Assembly (NCBI GenBank): GCA_028767165.1
Contig: JARACJ010000004.1
Coordinates: 353,401 to 417,400, forward strand
DNA from: Proteobacteria bacterium DTSAM18
GTDB lineage: Bacteria; Myxococcota_A; UBA796; GCA-2862545
Reading direction: 5' to 3'
Length of the DNA stretch: 64,000 nt
The notes below the pieces were generated by a model. It made no database searches and had not been told where the DNA came from. It was given only the letters and a program-made list of their open reading frames with translations. Of this stretch, positions 35,551-44,500 are shown piece after piece. Position 1 is the stretch's first letter. Each line of letters opens with the position of its first letter. The translations under genes and the position numbers were made by a program.

Positions 35551-35967
35551 ATGTCCATCGCGCACAAGACGCTGTTCAACGTCTTCGATCAGAACAACGA
35601 CGGCCTTCTCTCGGTCGTCGAGCTGCAGCGCGGCCTGAACGCCATGGGCATGGAGGCGAGCACGCTGGAGTCGATGCGGCTGCTCAGCTCGGTCGACACC
35701 GACGGCGACGGCTACCTCGACTACAAGGACTTCTCGGCGCTGCTGGACACGCAGGGAGAGCCCGTGAGCGAGGCGGAGCTGCGGCGGTCCTTTGGCATGT
35801 TCGATCTGGATGGCGACGGCTACGTCACGGCCGACGAGCTCGGCGTGCTGTTCAGCTACGTCGGCGTGGATGCCGGCGAGACATTGGACGAGTGGATCGC
35901 CGAGGTTGACCTCGATGGTGATGGTCGGGTGAGCTTTGCGGAGTACAAGGTGGCCTTCGGCCGATAG
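35551..35967 (+). CDS. Calmodulin-like protein with four EF-hands
   Basis: 138-aa soluble acidic protein made of four EF-hands in two pairs. Calcium loops: residues 13-24 (DQNNDGLLSVVE), 49-60 (DTDGDGYLDYKD, with Asp instead of Glu at position 12), 85-96 (DLDGDGYVTADE) and 120-131 (DLDGDGRVSFAE). All have acidic residues at positions 1, 3 (or Asn) and 5 and Gly at 6, so all should bind Ca2+. No signal peptide, so cytosolic. Size and layout match calsymin/calmodulin-like bacterial proteins. Partner unknown. A GGAAG-type hairpin terminator follows. Confidence 0.9.
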   Translation: MSIAHKTLFNVFDQNNDGLLSVVELQRGLNAMGMEASTLESMRLLSSVDTDGDGYLDYKDFSALLDTQGEPVSEAELRRSFGMFDLDGDGYVTADELGVLFSYVGVDAGETLDEWIAEVDLDGDGRVSFAEYKVAFGR

Positions 35968-36014
35968 GCGGCCAGGAGCGACCCGGCACCGCTGGCCCTT
36001 CGTCGCTTCGGTCG

Positions 36015-36034
36015 GGCCGACCGGAAGGTCGGCC
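36015..36034 (+). terminator. Terminator hairpin after the EF-hand gene
   Basis: GGCCGACC-GGAA-GGTCGGCC, an 8-bp perfect stem with a stable tetraloop, followed by TCTCCCTTGCTCC, 47 bp after the stop codon. Confidence 0.55.
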
Positions 36035-36405
36035 TCTCCCTTGCTCCTCGTTCCCGCAGCACCGGGACGCCCCTGGCCTTGGGCGTGTGGCTGAAGAGGC
36101 GCTCTGGAATTGCGTTCGCGTTTCGGGCCCCGGGAAGGGGCGTCGCGTCGTCCGCCCATGGCACCACGGGTTCTTCGTCGCAGGCTCCTCGCCCCCGCAG
36201 CACCCTGGGCGGACTTGCTTGGGTCTTTGGCTGTGGGCGGCACTTTGGGCGTTCTGGCGTAGTGAGAGTCGGTCGCGCACGGGTCACGGATCCTCTGACC
36301 CAGGCCGCCAGCCGGGGCCGGCTCGAACCCCAGGGACGGCGGCGCGGAGCCGGGCGGCGGGAATCGCTCCGGGTGCAGGACCGCAACACTGGCTTGGGGC
36401 ATTGC

Positions 36406-36516
36406 AGCGTAGGGGCGCTGCTTGCTGCGCCCGACTGTGTTGGGGCCGCTTGGGGCGACGGGGCGTTCTGGCGTGGCGTCATCGGGGACGGGCGCGGCAA
36501 GCAGCGCCCCTACGCT
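36406..36516. mobile_element. MITE-like composite repeat, type A copy 2
   Basis: 111-bp unit with 27-bp terminal inverted repeats differing at one position: left 36406-36432 (AGCGTAGGGGCGCTGCTTGC continuing TGCGCCC), right 36490-36516. It has the same order and nearly the same length as copy 1 at 29567-29678, and the 57-bp interiors align along their whole length. No coding capacity. Confidence 0.65.
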
Positions 36517-36605
36517 TCCTGGAACGTGGGGCAGGGCATCAGGGGACGGGCGCGGCAAGCAGCGCCCCTACGCTTCCTGGATCGTGGGGCAGGGCATCAG
36601 GGGAC
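36490..36605. repeat. 58-bp tandem duplication of a type A repeat end
   Basis: Units 36490-36547 and 36548-36605 differ at one base (GGAAC versus GGATC). Each begins with the inverted-orientation palindrome GGGCGCGGCAAGCAGCGCCC. A third, degenerate start (GGGCGCGGGCGCGGG) follows at 36606. The period and arrangement suggest local amplification of one element end. Confidence 0.75.
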
Positions 36606-36747
36606 GGGCGCGGGCGCGGGCACGGGAACGGGAGGTTGGTGGCGGGGCGGAATGGTGTTTGGGCATCCCGACAAACCCGGCCTTCTCCGGTCCCCCTACG
36701 CGACGATACGATACCCTGGTACCGTGTCCCTTCTCTCCGGTGGGTGG

Positions 36748-38007
36748 ATGTCTCGCTCCTCCAGGTTCATCGCGCTGGCCCGTCGTCTGTGGGGTTGGTT
36801 TCCCCTGACGGCCTCCGGGCTGATCTGGGGCGCGGGGGTGGCCTGGGCGCTCGGGGTCGGGTGGTTCGACCGCAAGGACTACATCCTCGGGGTCGTGGGC
36901 GCGGTCGGCGCCGTGGTGCTGGTCCTGGCTCTCTTCACCGTCGTCCTGGGCGCGGTCTGGATGGGCTGGCGACTCAAGGGCGACAACAGCCTGGTCGGAC
37001 ACCACCACGTCTCGATGGTCGTCGGCCGGGCCAAGGAGACGGGCCTCGTGGTCGTCGTGCCCTGGTTCCTGCTGGTCGAGGTGGACTGGCGGCTGGTCCG
37101 CCCGGAGGCCGAGGTCCGGGTGGCCCGCTCCGGCGGTCAGTGGACCGAGTGGGCGCGGCCGAAGAAGCGGGGGCACTACCACGACATCGTGCGGGAGGTC
37201 ACCGTCGCCGACGTGTTCGGCCTGTGCTCGATCCGGTTCCGCCGCGATCAACGGGTCTCCTGGAAGATCGAGCCCGATCCCGGCGCCCTGGAGAAGTCGC
37301 CCACCTTCCGTCAGCTGGCCTCCGGCGAGGCCCTGAGCCATCCCGAGGGCTCGCCCCACGGCGACCTGTACGACATGCGGCACTACGGTCCCGGCGATCC
37401 GGTCAAGCACATCCTGTGGAACGTGTATGCCAAGCACCGGGAGGTCATCGTGCGCACGCCGGAGCGGGCCATGGCACCGGTCGACCGACTGCAGGCCCTG
37501 CTGGTCACCGGCGACGACGACGAGCCCGCTGCCGCGATGGCCTGGCTCGCCACCGAGAACAGCCACCAGGACGGCATGTGGCGGCTCGGGGTCACCGGGC
37601 AGACCACCAGCGAGGGCGACAAGCACCAGGCCCGCGATGCGATCCTGAGGTCCGGCAGCGAGCCGAAGCCCGTGGATCGGCAGCAGGTGGTCTCCTTCCT
37701 CGACGGCGGTCCCGCCGGCACGAGCATGGTGATGGTCCCCGGGCGTCCCGGTCCCTGGCTCGACGAGCTGGTGCCGGCCCTGCAGGCCAGCGGGCGGCCG
37801 GTGGTGGTGTGGATCTGCATCGACGGCCTGCGCCACGGTGCCCAGGCGAGCTGGTGGAAGAACGAGGGCCCGTCCGGCGGCGTCGACCGCAGCGACGTGG
37901 CCCAGGTCATCGCCGCGCTCCGGGGTGTGGCGGTGGACGTGCAGGTGGTCGATCGGGACACCGGCGCCGTCACCTCGGCGGACGTCATGGCCAGGGGGAG
38001 CGGATGA
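36748..38007 (+). CDS. DUF58 domain membrane protein
   Basis: 419-aa protein with two membrane helices (~15-70) and a DUF58 domain. The hallmark is DLYDMRHYGPGDPVKHILWN followed by VYAKHREVIVRTPE (about residues 208-240). DUF58 proteins occur with MoxR ATPases and transglutaminase-like proteins in conserved operons of poorly known, probably envelope-related, function. Start set at the ATG before the first helix; a GTG 24 bp upstream is possible. The stop overlaps the next start (ATGA). Confidence 0.87.
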   Translation: MSRSSRFIALARRLWGWFPLTASGLIWGAGVAWALGVGWFDRKDYILGVVGAVGAVVLVLALFTVVLGAVWMGWRLKGDNSLVGHHHVSMVVGRAKETGLVVVVPWFLLVEVDWRLVRPEAEVRVARSGGQWTEWARPKKRGHYHDIVREVTVADVFGLCSIRFRRDQRVSWKIEPDPGALEKSPTFRQLASGEALSHPEGSPHGDLYDMRHYGPGDPVKHILWNVYAKHREVIVRTPERAMAPVDRLQALLVTGDDDEPAAAMAWLATENSHQDGMWRLGVTGQTTSEGDKHQARDAILRSGSEPKPVDRQQVVSFLDGGPAGTSMVMVPGRPGPWLDELVPALQASGRPVVVWICIDGLRHGAQASWWKNEGPSGGVDRSDVAQVIAALRGVAVDVQVVDRDTGAVTSADVMARGSG

Positions 38008-40538
38008 GCAGCGTCCATGGCCGCACCTACGGCGCCTCGCTCACCTCCGGCCTCGTCCGCTGGCTGGTGGGCGGCGTGCTGTGGTGGTTGCTGTGCCAGT
38101 GGCTGCACCTCACCGCCTGGCCGGCCCTTGTGTGGTGGACGGGCTGCCTGTGGGCCACCCGCTTCGCCGCCCGCACTGTCCGCCTCGACCTTCTGGGCGG
38201 GCTCGGGCTCGGCCTCGGCGTGCTGCTGTACCTGCTGGGTCAGGCCGTCGGCGACTGGGGCCTGTTCCCCGCGCTGCTCGGACCCACCGGCGCCCTGTGG
38301 TGGTCGGCCCAGCTTCGGATCCTGGCCGCGGTCACCGTCGTGGGCGTGGCCGGCACCGCCTGGGGGCGCAAGGCCCGGTGGATCGGCGTGCTCGAGGTCC
38401 TCGCGGCGGTGGCCGTCCCCACCACCATGTTCGTGGCCCACGAGCAGGGCTCCGTGGGGCGGCCCTACGTCATCGGCGATCTGGCCATCGAGCTGGGCAT
38501 CGACCCGGTCTGGCTGTTCCTGGGCATCGGCGCGTTGCTGGCCGGCGCCCTGTGGCTCGGCCGGCTCTCGGAAGGCCGGCTGCGCTCCCGCTGGTGGTGG
38601 GTCGCCGTGATGCCCGTGGTGTTCCTGGTGGTGGGCCGCGGGCTGTACGAGGAGGTCGGGCGGGAGCGTCCCGAGGAGGACCCGGTCACCGACCTGATGA
38701 AGGGCGAGGGCGATCGGGGCCACCGCTCCCGCTGGGACGACGGCACTCCCGAGGACGACCAGGAGCGGCAGGACGAACAGGGCGAGCAGCCCGAGGAGCC
38801 CCAGCCCCGGGGCGAGGAGCCCCAGGGCCAGCAGTCCGAGGACGCCGAGCAGACGAAGGGAGAGCAGCAGCAGCCCCCGGAGCAGGGGCAGGCCGGCGAG
38901 GACGGCCAGGAGATCGACCGGGCGACGTCCGAGGACCGCGAGGGCCAGGGACAGGGCGAGCTCGGCGAGGAGGGGGTGGAGTCCCCGGACCAGGCGGGCA
39001 AGCAGGGCGAGGGCGGCGCCGGGGAGCAGTCCCAGGCGGCCGTCGGCGAGGAGGGCGCCAGCCGGGCCAGCGCGGGCGAGGGCGGTGAGGACGCCATCGA
39101 CATGTCCGGTGGCTCGGACGCGGACAACCCCAACCGGGACGCCGAGGAGCAGGACGACGAGTCCGAGAAGAGCCCGCCGCAGCCCGTGGCGGTGATCCTG
39201 CTCGGCGACGACATCGAGCCCGCCGGCGAGATCTTCTACGTGTTCCAGGAACCCCACTCGGTGTTCAACGGTGTGCGCCTGGTGGCCGCCCCGGAGGGCT
39301 CGCCGATCGACCGGGACGCCTTCGATCGCTTTCCTGCTTCCGTGGTCGACAGCCAGGCCCCCCCGCCGGCAGAGGGCCGTACCCCCGTGCAGGGCTCGGT
39401 CTCCATCATGGTGGAGCACGCCAAGCCGATGGCCCTGGCCCATCCGGTGCAGCTGTCGCCGCGACTCAACCCCAACCCGGGCAAGTTCCTCCGCTCGTGG
39501 AACTTCGAGAGCCTGGTCATGGACCAGGACATCTACGCGCTGGTGGGCATGACCGCCGACACCCCCGACTGGCCGGACGCGGTGCGGAACACCTACCTCG
39601 AGGCCCCGGACGACCCCCGCTACCAGGCGCTGGTCGACGAGCTCATGGCGCCCATCCCCGAGGAATACCGACGCGACCCGTGGGTCGTGGGCCTGACCTT
39701 CAAGTCCTGGCTCGACGAGAACATGACCTACGACTCCTCGGTCAAGCACAAGGGCGGCGACGACCCCACCGCCGACTTCCTGTTCGGCGACACCGTGGGC
39801 TACTGCGTCCACGCGGCCCACTCCTTCGCCTTCCTCATGCGCACGGCGGGCTTTCCGGCCCGCATCGGCTCCGGCTACGCGGTCAAGCCCGACTACCGCC
39901 GGGGCTCCACCCTGCTGGTCACGGATTCCGCCGCCCACGCGTGGGCCGAGGTGTGGACCGACCAGATGGGCTGGCTGATCCTCGACGCCAATCCTCTTCG
40001 CAGCAACGACGAGGAGGGCTCCGGCGCCGACGAGGCCCTCATCCAGCAGCTCGGTGAGCTCGCCCGGCAGGAGCCCGAGGCCGTGGAGGAGTCCCGGCCG
40101 CTGCGGGCCTGGTGGCGCAAGGTGCAGGAGAGCCTGCAGCGGATGGGCGAGGCCCTCGTCCGCTCCCTGCCGACGGTCGTCCTCGTGGTGCTGAGCTGGG
40201 CCTGGGTGCGCAAGCTGTGGTTCGCCTTCTCGCCGCTGCTGGGCGGCGCCGCCCGCACCCGCCGCACCTACCGTGCCGCCCTGCAGGCCCTGGCCTCCGT
40301 GGGTCAGGTCCGCCGGCAGGGCGAGTCCATGGCCCGCTTCGGTGATCACGTCCGCAAGCAGACGGACGCCTTCCGGCCCATCCTGCAGGCCCACCTGCGC
40401 AACACCTACGGTGGGGCCGACGCCGAGGTGCCCGCCGGCGCCCTGCGCGACCTCCGCCGCGACATCCGCTCCAGGCAGACCTTCCTTCAGACCCTGTGGT
40501 CCTGGCTCGATCCCACCACCTCGTACCGCATCCGTTGA
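38004..40538 (+). CDS. TgpA-like transglutaminase membrane protein with long acidic linker
   Basis: 844-aa membrane protein. Helices occupy residues ~15-215 (about six). Residues ~225-395 form a very long Glu/Gln/Gly/Asp-rich low-complexity linker with no Cys and almost no hydrophobics. The transglutaminase domain carries a full triad: Cys601 in GDTVGYCVHAAHSF, His645 in AAHAWAEVW and Asp661 in LILDANP. Another helix (~720-740) and a cytosolic C-terminus follow. The order TM-TG-TM-tail matches TgpA family proteins, but the linker is unusual. It is coupled to DUF58 (ATGA) and followed by moxR after 9 nt. Confidence 0.88.
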   Translation: MSSVHGRTYGASLTSGLVRWLVGGVLWWLLCQWLHLTAWPALVWWTGCLWATRFAARTVRLDLLGGLGLGLGVLLYLLGQAVGDWGLFPALLGPTGALWWSAQLRILAAVTVVGVAGTAWGRKARWIGVLEVLAAVAVPTTMFVAHEQGSVGRPYVIGDLAIELGIDPVWLFLGIGALLAGALWLGRLSEGRLRSRWWWVAVMPVVFLVVGRGLYEEVGRERPEEDPVTDLMKGEGDRGHRSRWDDGTPEDDQERQDEQGEQPEEPQPRGEEPQGQQSEDAEQTKGEQQQPPEQGQAGEDGQEIDRATSEDREGQGQGELGEEGVESPDQAGKQGEGGAGEQSQAAVGEEGASRASAGEGGEDAIDMSGGSDADNPNRDAEEQDDESEKSPPQPVAVILLGDDIEPAGEIFYVFQEPHSVFNGVRLVAAPEGSPIDRDAFDRFPASVVDSQAPPPAEGRTPVQGSVSIMVEHAKPMALAHPVQLSPRLNPNPGKFLRSWNFESLVMDQDIYALVGMTADTPDWPDAVRNTYLEAPDDPRYQALVDELMAPIPEEYRRDPWVVGLTFKSWLDENMTYDSSVKHKGGDDPTADFLFGDTVGYCVHAAHSFAFLMRTAGFPARIGSGYAVKPDYRRGSTLLVTDSAAHAWAEVWTDQMGWLILDANPLRSNDEEGSGADEALIQQLGELARQEPEAVEESRPLRAWWRKVQESLQRMGEALVRSLPTVVLVVLSWAWVRKLWFAFSPLLGGAARTRRTYRAALQALASVGQVRRQGESMARFGDHVRKQTDAFRPILQAHLRNTYGGADAEVPAGALRDLRRDIRSRQTFLQTLWSWLDPTTSYRIR

Positions 40539-40547
40539 GGAGACCCC

Positions 40548-41561
40548 ATGTCCGATGAACAAAGCGCCAAGCTGCAGGTGAGCGACCTGTCCGGAGCCCA
40601 GGAGGTCGTCGACCGCCTGCGCACGAGGCTGCGGGCCGGCGTGGTGGGCCGTGACGACATCAGCGACCTGGTGCTGGTGGCCCTGCTCTCCGACGGCCAC
40701 GTGCTGCTCGAGGACTTCCCGGGCTCGGGCAAGACCACCCTGGCGAAGACCCTGGGCGCCTGCCTCATCGACGATGCTCCCCACGATGGCATCGTGTCGC
40801 TTCGGCGCATCCAGTTCACGCCCGACCTGCTGCCGGGTGATGTCACGGGCACCACCATCTTCGATGCCAACCGCGGCACCTTCGAGTTCCGGCCCGGCCC
40901 GATCTTCGCCCACGTGGTGCTGGCCGACGAGATCAACCGCACCTCGCCCAAGGTGCAGTCGGCGCTGCTGGAGGCGATGGCCGAGAAGCAGGTCACCGTC
41001 GACAACGTCACCCACGGCCTCGACGACCTGTTCCTGGTGCTCGCCACCCAGAACCCGCTGGATCTGGCGGGCACCTTCCCGCTGCCTTCGGCCCAGCTCG
41101 ACCGCTTCCTGTTCAAGATCCGCATGACCCACATCTCCGCCGAGGCCGAGTTCGACCTGCTGGAGCGCATCGACCAGATCAAGAAGGGCCCGCCCAAGGA
41201 CCTGCTCAAAGTCACGCGCACCCAGGTGCTCGACACCCGTGGCGTGATCCACCGGGGCGTCGCCATCGACGCCGCCATCAAGCGGGCGATGGTGGCCTTC
41301 GCCGAGTCCACCCGCAACGACGACCGCATCTTGCAGGGCGTCAGCTCCCGCTCCCTGGTGCTGCTGCTGCCGGCGCTGCAGGTGCGGGCGATGATGGAGG
41401 GCCGGGACCACGTGGTGCCCGACGACCTGCTGTTCCTCGCCCCCCACGCCTTCGGCCACCGGCTCGCGATGGCCCCCGGAGGCGGTGATGCCCTCAAGGT
41501 CACCCGGGAGCTGATGGGCAGGGTGGTCGACGACATGTCCCGCAAGAGCTGGTCCCGCTGA
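40548..41561 (+). CDS. MoxR-family AAA+ ATPase
   Basis: 337-aa AAA+ ATPase. Walker A GSGKTT (about residues 60-65, in LLEDFPGSGKTTLAKTLG), Walker B LADEINRTSPKVQSALLEAM (~125-145) and sensor ATQNPLDLAGTFPLP are all typical of MoxR. These act as chaperones for partner proteins with vWA or DUF58 domains. The ATG has GAGGAG upstream. Its stop overlaps the start of the TPR gene (TGATG). Part of the DUF58/TG/MoxR operon. Confidence 0.95.
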   Translation: MSDEQSAKLQVSDLSGAQEVVDRLRTRLRAGVVGRDDISDLVLVALLSDGHVLLEDFPGSGKTTLAKTLGACLIDDAPHDGIVSLRRIQFTPDLLPGDVTGTTIFDANRGTFEFRPGPIFAHVVLADEINRTSPKVQSALLEAMAEKQVTVDNVTHGLDDLFLVLATQNPLDLAGTFPLPSAQLDRFLFKIRMTHISAEAEFDLLERIDQIKKGPPKDLLKVTRTQVLDTRGVIHRGVAIDAAIKRAMVAFAESTRNDDRILQGVSSRSLVLLLPALQVRAMMEGRDHVVPDDLLFLAPHAFGHRLAMAPGGGDALKVTRELMGRVVDDMSRKSWSR

Positions 41562-43522
41562 TGTGGTGGCTCCTGCTCGCAGCGGCCCTCGCCTGGGAGC
41601 CCACGGCGGCGGAGCAGGCGGCGATGGATGCCGCTGACGAGGAGAAGTACGTCACGGCCCGGCGGCTCAGCGAGGAGCTGCTGGCGGCCGAGCCCGACAG
41701 CCTGGTGGGCCACGCGGTGCTCGGGCAGTCCCTGTACGAGTCCGAGAGTGATCTGCCCCGGGCCCGGTGGCACCTCGAGAAGTCCCTGAGCCTGTTCTCC
41801 CAGGCGTACCCGGACCGCACCGAGGACTCCCCCTGGCAGATGGAGGCCTTCGCCCTCGGGGTGCTGCAGGACGTCCTCGGCGCCATGGACGAGCGGGAGG
41901 CCCAGCTCGCGCGCATCGAGGAGCACGACGAGAACTACAGCCCCAAGCTCGTCGAGGAGCGGGTGTGGCCGCTGATGAAGCTTCGCCGCTACGACGAGGC
42001 CCGGGAGATCGCCCAGCAGTCCATCGACAGCGGCGTCGACTGGCGGCGGGCCTACGCCAGCAACGGCCTGTGCGCCATCGCCGGCGAGCAGGGGCTGCGC
42101 ATCGAGCACTACCAGCGGTGCACCGAGAACCTGCGCTTCGAGCAGAGGCTCGGCTACGACCCGACGGTGGCCGCGTTCAACGCCTCGCTCGCCGCGATGG
42201 GGGTGCTGCGCTTCGACGAGTCGGTCTCGCTCGCCGAGGAGGGCACCCACGGAGGCACCGGCAGCATCTCCAACCCCTTTGCCCGCCTGTCGGAGCTGCA
42301 CATGCTGTCCGGACAGGGCGCCGCGGCGGTGGTCGACATCGCCGACATGCAGAAGTGGACCCTCAAGCGGCCGCCCCACATGCGCTTCCAGGCCGACGCC
42401 AGCGAGGACTTCCTGCGGGCCACGATGTACTGGCTCGCCGGGCTCACCAACCGGGCGATGACCAGCGTCGACCTCGCGCTGAACCAGCCCGACCGCATGG
42501 GCTTCACGTCCGTCGACCCCCGGCAGGCCCAGGCGGGCCACGCGCTGGTGCGGCTGCAGATCCGTGAGAGCCACCGGCAGCGGCTGCTGGAGAAGGCGGC
42601 GGCGACTGGCTGGTGGGCACTGCAGTGGGAGCGACTCAAGCAGCTGATGCCGAGCCCCCAGGCGGTGGCGGATCGGGCGCTGGTTCGGGCGGAGCTGTCG
42701 GATCGCAAGCGCCTGAGCGGCCTGCTGCGGGTCTACATGCACCAGGGCCTTCCGGACGTGCAGCCCTGGATGGCCATGGGCGTGGCGTCGGTGATCGGTC
42801 CGGGCGTGCTGGAGAAGGCCCTCGAGCTGGCCCGGGAGGACGAGGCGGCCCTGGCGGCCCAGGACACCAACGAGCCGGGCCTTCAGGTCGACATCGAGCC
42901 CTGGCTCACGGCCTTCTCCGCCCAGGCGTCCTGGGAGCGGGGGAGCAAGCGGAACATCCTCGACCGCACCGAGAAGGCGCTGGCGCAGCTCCCGGCCTGG
43001 GAGGCCCTGCTGCGGGCCCAGCTGCAGGTGCAGCGGGGGCAGGCGCAGTGGCGCAGCGGCGACCGGGAGGCGGCGCTGTCCACCTGGCAGCAGGCGCTGG
43101 AGACGGATCCGGGGGCGTTCCGGCGCCTGCGGGTGGCCCTGCCGGCTCGCGTGGAGGGGGAGGGAGAGATGGGTGGTCCGGTCGCCCGACGCATCAAGCG
43201 CTCTCCCCGGTTCCGCGCCTCCGGCGACGGCTTCGTGGTGTCGGTGATCGACCAGGGCGCCGGCGTGCGGGGCTGCATCAACTCCCCCTTCGGCGATCAG
43301 CTGGTCTGCGCCAACGTGGCCGCCGCCGACGACTCCGAGACCCCCGTCGCCGACATGGCCGACAAGCTGCAGGTGCGCCTGTTCCGCATGGCGATGGGGC
43401 TGTCGAACCTCGATCTCGACTCCCTCGATGGCACCAACCAGGTGTTCAACGAGGAGGCGGCGGACGCGGTGGATGCGCTGCTGGAGAGCCTGGGCGAAGA
43501 CGAGGCGCCGGGAGAGGAGTAG
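41561..43522 (+). CDS. Exported protein with TPR-like repeats
   Basis: 653-aa protein with an N-terminal signal sequence (WWLLLAAALAWEPTAAEQ, cleavage near residue 16) and an all-helical mature part with scattered TPR-like units (for example EKYVTARRLSEELLAAEP, DEAREIAQQSI and GDREAALSTWQQALETDPG). The last ~130 residues are different, with two Cys in GVRGCINSPFGDQLVC. It is the last gene of the DUF58/TG/MoxR operon, coupled by TGATG, so it is probably the periplasmic partner of that system (inference). No named family. Confidence 0.8.
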   Translation: MWWLLLAAALAWEPTAAEQAAMDAADEEKYVTARRLSEELLAAEPDSLVGHAVLGQSLYESESDLPRARWHLEKSLSLFSQAYPDRTEDSPWQMEAFALGVLQDVLGAMDEREAQLARIEEHDENYSPKLVEERVWPLMKLRRYDEAREIAQQSIDSGVDWRRAYASNGLCAIAGEQGLRIEHYQRCTENLRFEQRLGYDPTVAAFNASLAAMGVLRFDESVSLAEEGTHGGTGSISNPFARLSELHMLSGQGAAAVVDIADMQKWTLKRPPHMRFQADASEDFLRATMYWLAGLTNRAMTSVDLALNQPDRMGFTSVDPRQAQAGHALVRLQIRESHRQRLLEKAAATGWWALQWERLKQLMPSPQAVADRALVRAELSDRKRLSGLLRVYMHQGLPDVQPWMAMGVASVIGPGVLEKALELAREDEAALAAQDTNEPGLQVDIEPWLTAFSAQASWERGSKRNILDRTEKALAQLPAWEALLRAQLQVQRGQAQWRSGDREAALSTWQQALETDPGAFRRLRVALPARVEGEGEMGGPVARRIKRSPRFRASGDGFVVSVIDQGAGVRGCINSPFGDQLVCANVAAADDSETPVADMADKLQVRLFRMAMGLSNLDLDSLDGTNQVFNEEAADAVDALLESLGEDEAPGEE

Positions 43523-43603
43523 GGCCCGAATGTAGGAAGACGCCCGGAGCGTGGCTCAAAAAACCTTCAAGACGGCAGCGTGTGGCTTGATGTGCCAGAT
43601 GGC

Positions 43604-44491
43604 CTACTCGGGCGGCGGCCCAGGCTCGGACTGGCCGAACTCGTTGCTGCCGCCCCAGCAGGCGACGGAACCGTCTGCCTGGTAGGACACGCAGACCCGA
43701 TCCCACAGGTCGAGGTCGGCGATGCCGGTCTCGGCTTCTACCGCAGACATGGCCGCTTCCTTCTCGGGGTCGACGCAGCCGCAATCCACTGTGGCGTCGT
43801 CCAGCAGCGCGCAGACGCAGGCCCTGTCGACGGCCACGCGCACGGCGTTGTCGACATCGGGGACGAAGCTATCATCGTCGAAGCCCTCGCAGGCGAGGGT
43901 GTGTTCTGGGGTGACGACGCAGATCTTGTGTCCTCGATGGGACATGCCGATGTGTTCGATGGTCGGGTGTGTGGCTTGGAGGTCGTCAAAGGGACGCAGG
44001 CACCACCAGGAGTCGTCGGAGTGGATGGCGCAGGCGCCGCTGTGGCCCATGGTGACGAATCTCCACCCAGCGGTTTCCGGAGAACGTGAATCGCTGATAA
44101 ACTCCGTACACCCAATCTCGCCATCCGAGTTCAGTACACAGATGCCGCCTTCGACACCGTCGATGCCGATGACGGGGTAGGAGAAGTCGTCGAGTTTCCG
44201 ACCCTCACCGGGCCAGTACACCCGGGTCGATCCGTCGCCCTCGAACACAACTGCATTGTTGTTGCCGTGAACGGCTAGAAATCTGTATGTACCGCCTGGC
44301 GCAAGCGCCACCACCGCTGTGTCGTACGGAGGTGGCTCATCGGTGTCGGGGCTCTGTTCATATTGTTGTCCCCAACAGAACACCTGCCCCTCGGTGTCCA
44401 GGGCGCAACCGTATCGCTCGGCGAGGCGCACTGTGGGGACGGTGGCGGGCGTCTCCTGGCAGCCGAGAAGCGTGAGAAGTAGCGTGATCAT
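43604..44491 (-). CDS. RCC1-like repeat lipoprotein
   Basis: 295-aa lipoprotein (lipobox LLGC, Cys11) with RCC1/BLIP-II-type repeats: RYGCALDTEGQVFCWGQQYEQ near the start, ACAIHSDDSWWCLRPF in the middle and VCVSYQADGSVACWGGSNEF at the end. Paired cysteines flank each repeat, as in many myxobacterial secreted RCC1 proteins. A beta-propeller binding protein at the cell surface is likely; the ligand is unknown. Start at the ATG after AGGTGG; a GTG three codons earlier is possible. It lies directly downstream of a 62-aa gene. Confidence 0.83.
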   Translation of the reverse strand: MITLLLTLLGCQETPATVPTVRLAERYGCALDTEGQVFCWGQQYEQSPDTDEPPPYDTAVVALAPGGTYRFLAVHGNNNAVVFEGDGSTRVYWPGEGRKLDDFSYPVIGIDGVEGGICVLNSDGEIGCTEFISDSRSPETAGWRFVTMGHSGACAIHSDDSWWCLRPFDDLQATHPTIEHIGMSHRGHKICVVTPEHTLACEGFDDDSFVPDVDNAVRVAVDRACVCALLDDATVDCGCVDPEKEAAMSAVEAETGIADLDLWDRVCVSYQADGSVACWGGSNEFGQSEPGPPPE

Positions 44492-44500
44492 GGTGGCCAC

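Larger units (their letters stand above)
35968..36747. other. 780-bp intergenic region with repeats
   Basis: No gene found. It begins with a terminator hairpin for the EF-hand gene, then ~370 bp with no recognisable element, then a composite type A repeat and a 58-bp tandem duplication (listed separately), then a C/G-rich stretch leading to the DUF58 gene. The long open frames that cross it on both strands run antisense or through repeats and show no ribosome binding sites. Confidence 0.7.

Noticed and set aside
37383..41459. A 1358-codon minus-strand frame
   Set aside because: Antisense to the DUF58-transglutaminase-MoxR operon, whose proteins have clear domains and triads. Composition (Gly, Ala, Arg, His, Gln) is that of a shadow frame.
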